Below are positions 8,977 through 17,004 of a stretch of DNA of 17,004 nucleotides, in pieces. Below the pieces are notes generated by a model. That model was given only the letters and a program-made list of their open reading frames with translations, was not told the origin of the DNA and did no database searches. The stretch lies in contig NWUY0300007251.1 of assembly GCA_004151065.3 (NCBI GenBank), positions 1 to 17,004 on the forward strand, written 5' to 3'. The translations under genes were made by a program, and so were the position numbers. The stretch's first letter is position 1; each line of letters starts with the position of its first letter. The DNA is from Larix sibirica. Taxonomy: Eukaryota; Streptophyta; Pinopsida; Pinales; Pinaceae.

Positions 8977-8992
8977 GTGATGAGTACTCTAC
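8974..8992 (+). repeat. Right target-site duplication of insertion D
   Basis: Identical to 7357-7375 and directly following the A8 tail. Flanks diverge at once (attcatta here, cagggcgg at the left). Confidence 0.85.
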
Positions 8993-9105
8993 ATTCATTA
9001 GTCAACTAATCGAAGACTATGTGGCTTCTAAAAATATTTGGATGATATTTCTCATTTATCTATGCAATATATGTGTTTTAGATATCACATGTCTCAGACA
9101 CTTTA

Positions 9106-9129
9106 TATAAATCTAATTGCCTTTTTTTT
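9106..9129 (+). repeat. Left copy of the 24-base repeat flanking insertion E
   Basis: The copy reads tataaatctaattgcc then T8 (a ninth T follows) and is identical over 24 bases to 10311-10334. It is either a target-site duplication or duplicated contig ends. Confidence 0.75.
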
Positions 9130-9663
9130 TAGATTATTTAGGGAATGAATTTTCGGATCGAGTGNATAATGCCAGAAGGCTTATACAGAAACAGAAACAT
9201 TATTTTCAAACCCAAATACTAAAAACCCAGAAAAAACGTTATGGATAACTTACAAATGACATTACACTGTAATCATTCTGTATATTTATTTCATTGACGA
9301 AAATCCAACTAAAGGCTTCAAGCCAAAACATTATAATATAAACAAGAGACAAGTAATATCAGTCTTGATAGAGACGTAGAAGCAAACTGAAGAAACTTAA
9401 CGCCATAGCTTTTATTTAAAAATGTTGGTCGAATCCCAACTCAAATCTATACAAGCTACTAACCCATTCGCATGCCTGAGCGCTTACAACTTTGTAAACA
9501 TCAAAGCTGATAGTGATTTTCAAACATGTTAATAGAGGAGGCATCGTGGAGAAACCGAGGGCTTACCGTGGTATTAAACCACTACGTATTTTCCTTTGAC
9601 TTAGACATGTTGTAGCCGTAATCTTAAGAAGAGAACAATGAGCAGCTAGGAACTGGAAACCTC

Positions 9664-9754
9664 CTGCCAAAGCATGCAAAAGAGTTAGACATTGAAATAT
9701 GAAAAACAAAAGGATTAAACGTTTGAAACAAGTCTCAGTTGGTACCATTCTTAC
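9664..9754 (-). other. Possible intron, 91 bases, in insertion E
   Basis: On the minus strand GAAGAG|GTAAGA at 9754 is a near-consensus 5' splice site. It is followed by a T-rich stretch and GCTTTGGCAG at 9664 as an acceptor. The exon beyond leads to ATG 9608-9606 (MSKSKENT, then a stop), with another donor-like CACG|GTAAGC at 9566. The short frame is too damaged to name. Confidence 0.3.
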
Positions 9755-9841
9755 CTCTTCCAAAGAAGAAGAAGTGCCATGAGCGTAGCTCACCCTAGAA
9801 ACTGAGACCACGGTGATAGAATTAAGTTGAACAATCACTGA

Positions 9842-9868
9842 AAACCCTAAAGGCCACTCTATATTTTA
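9842..9868 (-). promoter_or_regulatory. Telo-box and TATA-like element, promoter-like segment on the minus strand
   Basis: The plus strand has AAACCCTAA at 9842-9850, the plant telo-box found in many ribosomal-protein and translation-factor promoters and leaders. A minus-strand TATA-like AAAATATAGAG lies just upstream at about 9857-9867. The spacing puts a transcript start close to the telo-box. Downstream on the minus strand is a leader-like stretch and an intron-like segment. This is motif evidence only. Confidence 0.35.
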
Positions 9869-10310
9869 AAAATTTTAATGCTAGAACAGAGCGGATGAGC
9901 CCATTTTGGCTATGGCGGCCAAGCGAGAGCTTGAATCTCCAAACCCTCACACAACAACAGCTAACAATGCCAAAGATCAATGAATAGTTAGGGTTATGTT
10001 CCTTACGTGGTAGCTCTTCACCAACCTTCACATGGCTCTTAAATGAGCTTGGTTGGCGCCCACTACTATTGCAATTTTTACCCACAATTGTATAGTTTAA
10101 ATATGTTGTTTGCCATTCGAACTCCAATTGACAAATGCACCAAAGACCTTGGTTATTGTTATAAACACTAATGTTATATTAGAACATTTATCACCAATGT
10201 TAACTTGTGAGACACCATCACCTTGAAAGAAGCCATTAGGGCTAGAACAACCAACCCATAGTTAGGGTCATAATNNGCTGCGCAAGAAGAACCCAAAGAC
10301 AATCCCAGGG

Positions 10311-10334
10311 TATAAATCTAATTGCCTTTTTTTT
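10311..10334 (+). repeat. Right copy of the 24-base repeat flanking insertion E
   Basis: Identical to 9106-9129. The sequence after it (caaaattttcc) would be the original continuation of the target. Confidence 0.75.
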
Positions 10335-13260
10335 CAAAATTTTCCATTGATATGCAATGTTAAATCTGATTTTATATGATCAGATATTATGGTGTGACTC
10401 CACAATTTATAATCTAGATTCATAGTCAATTAGGTAAAATGTAAGGGAATGTATGATATTGCAAAGATCTTTGTTTGAGTGATAGGACTGCTTGGGAATA
10501 ATACAAATTGATTAAGTTAAGATTGCATTGATGGATTTAATTTCTGTACTTGAAAATAATATATTCTTGTGTCGGTCTTTGAATTCCTTCATTATTTCCT
10601 GACTTACTTTTAAGGTAGTGGAGCCAATTGAATTCAGTGAATTAATAGGTTCAATGTTCACCACAACATACTTATACACAGATAGACAATCCCTTATGTG
10701 AACTACCGTGGCAATGTGATATTAGTTTGAAAGCGAACTCAAGATATTACCCCTTAAGATCATTATTGAGTTTGAATTATTTGTTTTATGCTTTGAATTA
10801 AAGCATTTATGTGACATTTATACACGACGTACTATGAATTGTTAATGCATTTCTCTATTGAATTGATAGTTTCCAACACTCATGAACAAAGTGTCTTTTA
10901 CAAAGGTAGAGCTTAGAATAGGGTCTTGGTCTGGCCAAGAGCTAGGAGGCCACGATAGGAAATGTGTGGAATAATCGTTGTTTAGAGTATTAATCAGTAA
11001 ATCACATGTATTCGTGTCTCATATTCATAGGGTTTTGTTTCATGTTCATAGTAGTTGTTTTTATCACTGCTTAACTCTATTGTGAGGTTGTTTGAGAGAC
11101 TTAAGTTGATTATTTTTCCTCCGTCATACTTCACACAAAAGCATGGGAATTTTTAGTGGTTTTGCTCTTACATTATGAAGGGTTTAATACCCTGTTATGG
11201 GTGTTTATTGAGTTTGAGAAAAGAAACAATGGTAATCTTCAATTTTCACGATTTTGATGGTCATGGGTGTGATTTCTTTCAACTGATTTAAGGGTTACCA
11301 GTTCAACCACTTGGGTTTCTTCGAGAACATTGATTTACATAGGTAACTTCTAGTTCTTCTATGAATAAGTGATTTATTTCATTATTTTTTTTGCTTTTAT
11401 TCTCTATAGATATAGGGTTTTATTATGATTTAAGATAGATTCTTACAATGGTTTCATTGTATACATGAGATTCAACCGGTGGTCTTTGTCAAGTATAAAA
11501 TTTTAACCCTTACTTTCTACATTCCTTTCTTCGACTAGAATATAATTGGTAATGAACTTCCTATTTATCTCATATATATGAAACTTGATATTCCAAGTTT
11601 AGAAATGACAAGGTTTTGTGTGATAGGAGTTCAAGTGCACTACAATTTGATTCCTATGTTTTTTATTCTTGGAAATGGTTTCCATTTCATCAACTAACCA
11701 AGGGTTTAGGGTATTTATATATTTATGAAAATCTCCTCTGGTTTATTATCAAATTGTAAAGATATTTGGGAATGTTTGACTCTATTCTAAAATATACACA
11801 AAGATATATTATTGCAAATTTGTATTTCTCCTATGGTTTGTCATTGACTGTAACGACTATGTTTTAAATATTTTTTATACTTCTATTACAAACTATAGAA
11901 TGTATGGGTAGAGTCATATTTTCCTATTTATATATATTGTATTTCTAGGGTAGACTTGTAAAAATGATGGTTCAAATAGATAAAACCAAATCTATGTTAT
12001 TGTTTTGATTAAATTTACTTTCATTGATTTAGATTTGTCAACAATAGAATATATACTTATAGCTTTATCATATTCTTTCTAGTAAACAAACCAATGTAAT
12101 TAAAAGAACGAGCCTATTTTTCTTATATTTTATACACAGTAACATAAGTATGAATACAATGATTATTGACATAATTAAACAAATCTTTATTTTAGTAGTT
12201 TTATCCACTACTTATACATTTTGTAATGTAGATTTCTTATAAACAACTTCCATAGCATAAGACTAACCACAAAATATGATTAATGATTAAAAAATAATAA
12301 TAGTGAATAAAAGAACTTATATCTCTTCATAATTAAGTTCTTCACAAAACTAACTTGGGTAGGTCCACTAACCACCCTACTATAAACTTGCTTGAGAACA
12401 CTTAAATATTTTTGTTCTCAGTAGTCACCCACGAGCCATGCCATGATACCATTAGGGGTAAGTAGAGCATATGGTTCAAGTTTTTGTTTCATTCTTTCTC
12501 TCTCAGATAAAGTGTCCTCATAACTCCACTAGTTCTGTAAATAATGTACACTCTTCAATTACCACACCTAACACCTGTAGTGCTCATAACAATGTGTAAG
12601 CAAGAGTCCTCTATACACTTGTTCATACTCAGTTCAAAAAGTCCTCTTTTACTAATATTTAATATTATAAGCATCGAGCACTCACATTACATGGTTCATA
12701 CAACACTTCAATGTGCTCTTTGTATGATCATAGAAAGTCTTTAATGTACCTAGACAAATTGAACTTGAACCTTCATGTGTTGTTTCTTTCTCACAACCCA
12801 TGATTCAGATTCTTGTTTGTTTATTGTTTTATCTTCTCTCTCAAATTTTTATACCCCCCTCACTCCAATGTGTGTGTGTGTGTGTTTTTAAATATCTCTC
12901 CATGGAACAAGGAAGGAGTTCTTTTTGTCCTGGATAATAGGGAGACATGTCAATTATATTCTAAGAGTTATGGCTAAAGTTAAGGAAGAGGTTTCAACAC
13001 TTTGGTTATCTAAGCAAGAAGACAGGTTTAATGTTGACACATGGACTCCTCACCCTACTCTATCTTCCCCACTACTAGTATCATGGTCCCTCATTATTTT
13101 ATGTCTGCCCAATCAACCTTGGATGCTTAAATAAAATATGTTTAAAAACAATTACATTCACACCACATTAAAATAATATTCACAATGCATCACTTTCCAA
13201 TGTCACATAAATGGTTTAATTCAAAGCATAAAATAATTAAATTCAAAATTAGCAATGATC
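10335..13260. other. AT-rich stretch with no recognisable gene
   Basis: No frame over about 70 codons occurs, and none has a known motif. The two longest plus-strand frames (12544-12744 and 12925-13134) look like chance. The stretch is rich in T and A runs and TATATA words, as in decayed intergenic DNA. The T10 tract at its right end is the tail of LINE-B. Confidence 0.6.
12869..12884 (+). repeat. (TG)8 microsatellite
   Basis: Eight uninterrupted TG units, not associated with the 102-base unit seen at 5613. Confidence 0.9.
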
Positions 13261-13561
13261 TTTTTTTTTTGTAAACTACAGAAGGAAATATATATTAGAG
13301 TACAAAAAAAGTTACATTCACAGGCGCGACTGAAGCTCTGAGATCGATCTATCGCCTTTCATTTGGTAGATAGTTCAGAAAAGAGCCCTCGTGGGCAGGT
13401 CCACAGATTGGCTGAGAGTAAAAAAAGTAGTTACATTCCACCATAAAAGATAGACTAGATCAGATAGTCAAAACATAACATAACAAAAATTATTTGGCCG
13501 AAATAAGGCATCCTGAGACGCTAACCACTGCAAAAAGGAGCTAGGGCTGGCCAAGGCTGCC
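13261..13561 (-). other. Non-coding 3' end and A10 tail of LINE-B
   Basis: 291 bases separate the stop at 13562 from the tail (T10 on the plus strand, 13261-13270). Inside, a word resembling gtacaaaaaaagttacattc at about 13301 recurs imperfectly near 13418 (gagtaaaaaaagtagttacattcc), so the 3' end may contain an internal duplication. Confidence 0.65.
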
Positions 13562-14503
13562 TTAAGAGTTTGTGTCTGCATCCAGGAGGCGGGGCTTGTC
13601 CTCAATGATTGGGCGAGTACCAAAGAAATCGTCATCCCAATTCTGAACTGGGAACTTGGTAGGCAGTGGTTCCGTCTTTCGCAGGGTGGCAACATCACCT
13701 TCAGCTTTCCAGACTCTTTTGAACTGCATAGAGTCAATGGTGGAGGGGGTTGGAAACGGAGCCTTGGGGGGAGGGACCCCTGGAACAACAACAACCACCG
13801 GTGAGACAGGCCCAGCAAGGGAGTCGTGAATAGGAACCGTAATTTCCACCGCGACGGCACTAGATGGATTCTACAAACTGGAGCCTAGGGTATGGGCACT
13901 AGGAACCTTAGCCATGTAGTCCGGGGAGAGAGAATCGAAACCTGCATCTTTGCTGGAACCAGGGGCATATGGATAAAAAATGCAATGGTAGGATCCCTTG
14001 CTGAGGAAAGAGTACTTGTCTCCGACCACACTGGATTCGAGAACTACGAGCATTTCGTCTAGACAAACCATGTGGATACGAGTGTCCATAATGGAAGCTT
14101 TATCCATATTCCAATTGGCCAACAATTCCTCTACCAGAGAACCCAATATGTTCTTAATCAACCAATAGTAATTAACCTGATTGCCTTGGTTTCCAGAGGC
14201 CAAAATATCAGAGACGCGGTTGGCCTCCCAATCGTCGACTAACCTTCGAACAAGAGGAGAGATATTGTCTTCATAGCCACTGGTGGCCTTCTTGTCAGCC
14301 TCCAGAGAAGTGGTAATACGGCCTACACCATGACTATCTCCCCGCCTGGAAGTTCCACGAGGATGGGTCATGGTGGAATCAACTGTCTTGCAGGCGAGGA
14401 GAGATGGAGCAGAGCTAACCGAAGCCTGAACCTGCAAAGAAATCAAAATGAGGGAGTCAAGCTGTTGCAATGAAATATAGAGAGGCTTCACATGCGGGGA
14501 CAT
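13562..14503 (-). pseudogene. Unrecognised frame of about 314 codons between RNase H and tail of LINE-B (candidate 3' ORF)
   Basis: I do not recognise a family. One frame, in phase with the RNase H upstream, runs from an ATG at 14503 to TAG 13562-13564, interrupted only by a TAG at 13871-13873; frames this long are unlikely by chance here. A second possible start is ATG 14371 (MTHPRGTSRRGD), downstream of an acceptor-like tttctttgcag at 14434. The middle looks globular and helical (VRRLVDDWEANRVSDIL, NYYWLIKNILGSLVEELL, RIHMVCLDEMLVVLESS, GDKYSFLSKGSYHCIFYPY). The end is Pro/Val-rich (SPVVVVVPGVPPPKAPFPTP), then NWDDDFFGTRP. Between the RNase H stop (14699) and 14503 the frame has four more stops. 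It may be a third ORF, an ORF2 extension, or a captured host exon. GC content is higher than in the surrounding DNA. Confidence 0.6.
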
Positions 14504-14698
14504 GATGAGCGGGCGGTTCTAGAGAGGGCGCAGGGACATAGACAGCCGGGCGAAAATGAATGCCAACCACCACAAAGCACTGAACATTAAACCAGACCAC
14601 ATACGAGAGCACCGTCACATCGAACGAAGAACGGAGTCTTAAATGCCTAACTTGGGGGATGACGCATGCAGGGATCCACTGCCGGATGAACGAGCCAA

Positions 14699-16950
14699 TT
14701 ATCCAGGTGAAAGCATGTCGCCACCCTCCGTGTCACTATCAAAGTTAACACCCGCAGCCGGGGAGGCCGGGGAGGAACAGTCTTTTTTTGCTTGCACGAT
14801 GCAGAGTTGCGAGAGATGTTCCAGAAAGGAGTCTGTTAACTTTCCATCCCGAAGGAGGAGATCGCAAGAGACCCCCTCGTTGGAAAGGCTGTCAGCCAAG
14901 GAGTTCGCCTTTCTTATCACATGGTGGAAAGTGATGTCCCTGATATCCTTCATGTTGTTGGCAAGTATTTGCATTTTATGCTCCAATATCCAACTTGAAG
15001 AGAGCTTGGAAACCTGAGAGCCATTTTGTAGTTTACAGGCTAAATCAAGGACCATCTTAAAGTCTCCTTCAACAATGAGAGGATGAAGATTGTGCTCACA
15101 TGCAATGGAGATGCCATGTAAGATACCTTCCATTTCAGCTGCATTGTTGTTGTCATACCCGATGTGCCCATGATAGATTTTGATATCTGAGCCTTCATGG
15201 TCCCCGAAGACTCCTCCGAAACCAGCCAAACCGAGATTGCCTTTAGAGGCCCTATCAAAGTTGAGTTTGAAAAGACCCTTGGGGGGGGACTAGATATCTG
15301 GGCTAGAAGGGTGCAATATCATGGAATTCCTAGCCAAGGGGATAGGATGAGGAGAGAAATTCCAGTTTGAAAGGATAAGTTTCTCCAAATCCGCGGAGGG
15401 GAGATCGGAGATGTTCCAGTCTTTGGAATAGAGAGTTTCTTTGAGGTTTCTTTTTAACATGTCCCAGATAGCCTCGTCAGTTCTACACGTTCCTTCAAAG
15501 ATCCTTAGGTTTTTTTCTTTCCAGAGGTTCCAGAAAAAGAAGCCTGGTGTAATGCTCTAGAGATAGTTGAGATGAGAGCTTTGAAAGGGATCAACTTCCC
15601 ATTGCAGAAAGGTCTTTGTAATATCCCCTTTGACTCTATTGGAGAGTCTGAATTTTTCTGCGACACGGTCCCACAGAAAAGAGGCTAGATCGCAGGAATC
15701 AAGCAGGTGATCAATAGTCTCAGAGTTTCAGTTGCACATAACATAGAAGGGCGGACCGATGAAGCCTTTTTTTTAAAGATTATCCCAAGTGAGAATACAC
15801 CGATGTGAGAGCAGCTAGAGGAAGGTGGAAACCTTGGGCCAGAGACAGGGGCTCCAAACCTTTTTCTAGAGGGGGAAATGGAGGAATTCATCTTTGAGAG
15901 ACAAGATGGATTAGGCCTCCTTAACCGTGAAAGACCCCTTCAGGAGATGGCTCCATCGAAGAATATCCTTACCAGTGCTAATGCGAATCTTCCTGGTCAA
16001 GAGGTCAGTTGTGATGGGCATGAGGAAATCAGGCTCGAATCCTGGCTGCCAGTGCATGGGGTCCTTCCAAATTCTAAAGGGAGGAGGGCTGTCTGTATCC
16101 TAGAAATCTCATACTGCAGAGGACGAGGTTGCGTTCCATATCATAGGAGACGTTCTAAAGATTGGGAGACTGCTAAGAATAGGCATTTGCTGCCAGGAGT
16201 CCTACCAGAAGAGGGCGAGGGAATCATCTTTAATCTCCCAGAAGCTGTGCTGTTGAATTGAGGCTCTTTGAGAATTAGCTGCCATCCATATAAACGAGCC
16301 GGGGTGGTCACGATCATAACGAACCAGCTGAGAGGGGTTCCACTCTTGAGCATATTTTCTATTCCAGAGTTGGGCCTAGGGCATATCATTGCTTGAGACC
16401 CACCTCCACCAAATTTTGGTGGAAAGCACTTCATTATTTAAATTAGGATCACATAGACCCAGTCCCCGTTCACGCTTAGGAAGAAAGATAGTTTTCCATT
16501 TCAAGAGGGCCCACCTGTTGTTCAACGAACTTTTGCCCCACAAGAAGGTCCTTTGAAGCTTATGGAGTGATTTTAGGATCCATTTGGGGGCTGCTAGGAC
16601 CAAAAAAAGATACAGGGGCATAGCCTGAAGGACAACTTTGAGCAGAGTAAGGCGACAGGCTAGATTTAAAGAGCGAAAGGCCCAGGAAGAGATACAATGT
16701 TCCATTTTATCTAAAATCTTTCACCAGGAAGAGTGCTTGATGGCCGAGTCGAAAAGGGGAGCTCCAAGGTATTTAGAGGGTAAGGTGGAAACATAAAATC
16801 TGAGAATACGAGAGATGTTGCTCTAGTGGTGGCATCGGTATTGAAAAAGAAGATCTGATATTTTTCCAGATTGATGGTGGTGCCTATTAAGATATTCTCA
16901 CCATCATCTTTATGCTTGCATGCAGGCATGCATTTGCAATTTTGCATGCA
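14699..16950 (-). pseudogene. LINE-B ORF2: distal reverse transcriptase, zf-RVT and RNase H, broken
   Basis: The reverse-transcriptase end begins with GTTINLEKYQIFFFN near 16890. A frameshift near 16810 gives ILRFYVSTLPSKYLGAPLF, and another near 16770 gives FDSAIKHSSW. From ATG 16705 the main frame reads the thumb-like region (SSWAFRSLNLACRLTLLK, APKWILKSLHKLQRTFLWG, GLGLCDP, KIWWRW). It then continues through HSFWEIKDD and GKDILRWSHLLKGSFTVKEA to a zf-RVT block (PKVSTFL, FYVMCN, SETIDHLLDSC) at about 15690-15850, which has lost a Cys. The RNase H begins near 15290 (LFKLNFDRASKGN) and runs to about 14880, with the acidic tail ending at TAA 14699-14701. About twelve stops interrupt the frame before RNase H. 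Several fit a Trp codon changed by one G-to-A step, for instance FL(W)LLSH and DI(W)SPP. Confidence 0.93.
14870..15290 (-). other. RNase H domain of LINE-B, catalytic acids preserved
   Basis: Within the ORF2 remnant, all four acidic positions of type I RNase H can be seen: Asp in LNFDRAS (about 15255), Glu in NNAAEMEGIL, Asp in VEGDFKMVLD, and Asp in NSLADSLSN. The first motif has Arg where the family usually has Gly. From about 15290 to 14699 the frame is free of stops, unlike the rest of this ORF2. RNase H at this position is typical of one clade of plant L1-like elements. Confidence 0.88.
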
Positions 16951-17004
16951 TCCCAGTCATCAGTATGGTGTCTCCCAGCACCTAGTGCTTAGTTTACTAG
17001 CCCC

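Larger units (their letters stand above)
9131..10310 (-). mobile_element. Insertion E: segment flanked by a 24-base direct repeat, possible retroposed gene fragment
   Basis: The word tataaatctaattgcc followed by a T run (T9 left, T8 right) occurs at 9106-9130 and 10311-10334. If it is a target-site duplication, the T run marks the A tail of a minus-strand insertion of about 1.18 kb. On the minus strand the insertion has a promoter-like start near 9865, GT-AG intron-like boundaries, and AATAAA-containing 3' sequence (within gaaataaatat) before the T run, which is not expected of a fully spliced mRNA copy. One N at 9165 and two at 10275-10276 lie about 35 bases inside each edge, so the central part may be a separately placed contig and the repeat an assembly effect. 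No domain is recognised. Confidence 0.4.
13261..17004 (-). mobile_element. LINE-B: 3' half of a decayed L1-like LINE with RNase H, cut by the window edge
   Basis: Read on the minus strand, the element enters at the right edge within the reverse transcriptase and runs through zf-RVT, RNase H, an extra reading frame and a 3' UTR to an A tail (plus-strand T10 at 13261-13270). All recognisable pieces from about 16735 down to 13562 lie in one reading frame, broken by many stop codons but not by frameshifts. The target-site duplication cannot be tested because the 5' end is outside the window. The last 90 bases (16915-17004) do not read clearly as reverse transcriptase and may be a junction or deletion. 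Confidence 0.9.

Noticed and set aside
9582-9608. The short frame MSKSKENT on the minus strand recalls the start of a ribosomal protein L29 gene.
   Set aside because: It stops after eight codons and no later L29 sequence is visible in insertion E, so the gene cannot be named.
13468-13860. A 130-codon minus-strand frame overlapping the 3' frame of LINE-B.
   Set aside because: It lies out of phase with the long frame that continues upstream from 14503, and is rich in Ser/Pro/Leu as expected of a shadow frame.
16919-16952. A cluster of GCATGC / TGCATGCA words resembling RY (legumin-box) elements near the right edge.
   Set aside because: It lies beside LINE reverse-transcriptase sequence with no promoter or gene next to it; it is more likely a small repeat or deletion scar.
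1-17004. The possibility that LINE-A and LINE-B are two halves of one element split by later insertions.
   Set aside because: Both read on the minus strand, but the 5' half is at the left edge and the 3' half at the right, the wrong order for a single interrupted minus-strand element.

Overview
The window looks like intergenic, repeat-derived plant nuclear DNA, and I find no intact host gene in it. The evidence for a plant is the type of mobile element. There are L1-like non-LTR retrotransposons (LINEs) with a DUF4283/zinc-knuckle ORF1, and an ORF2 with endonuclease, reverse transcriptase, zf-RVT and a C-terminal plant-type RNase H. There are long AT-rich gene-free stretches, and every element is decayed. 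Low gene density and old LINEs would fit a large genome such as a gymnosperm's, but that is an impression and not shown by the sequence. Three ambiguous bases (9165, 10275-10276) show that this is a draft assembly.

Layout. (1) 1-~3035, minus strand: LINE-A, with its 5' end, ORF1, ORF2 endonuclease and start of the reverse transcriptase; it runs off the left edge. (2) ~3036-4130: no recognisable gene. (3) 4149-5496, minus: insertion C, about 1.35 kb, with an A tail, a probable target-site duplication (TSD) and a broken reading frame of roughly 330 codons with no known domain. (4) 5585-5802: TG microsatellites and a near-perfect 102-bp tandem duplication that looks tRNA/SINE-like. (5) 5803-7356: AT-rich, no recognised gene. 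(6) 7376-8976, plus: insertion D, a 5'-truncated LINE that begins inside its RNase H domain, continues into an unknown coiled-coil-like frame, ends in A8 and is flanked by a 19-bp direct repeat. (7) 9131-10310, minus: insertion E, flanked by a 24-bp direct repeat, with a telo-box/TATA promoter-like segment and intron-like splice sites; an N sits about 35 bp inside each edge, so assembly error is possible. (8) 10335-13260: AT-rich, no recognised gene. (9) 13261-17004, minus: LINE-B, with the distal reverse transcriptase, zf-RVT, RNase H, a further reading frame of about 314 codons, 3' UTR and A tail; it runs off the right edge.

The most interesting theme is a shared 3' architecture. In LINE-B and D the RNase H domain is followed, in the same reading frame, by more than 1 kb that carries an additional unrecognised reading frame, then 279-291 bases of non-coding 3' end, then the A tail. 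Insertion C has the same 3' layout (long frame, 285 bases, A tail) but without visible RNase H. This suggests a LINE lineage with a variable 3' (third) ORF or a C-terminal extension of ORF2.
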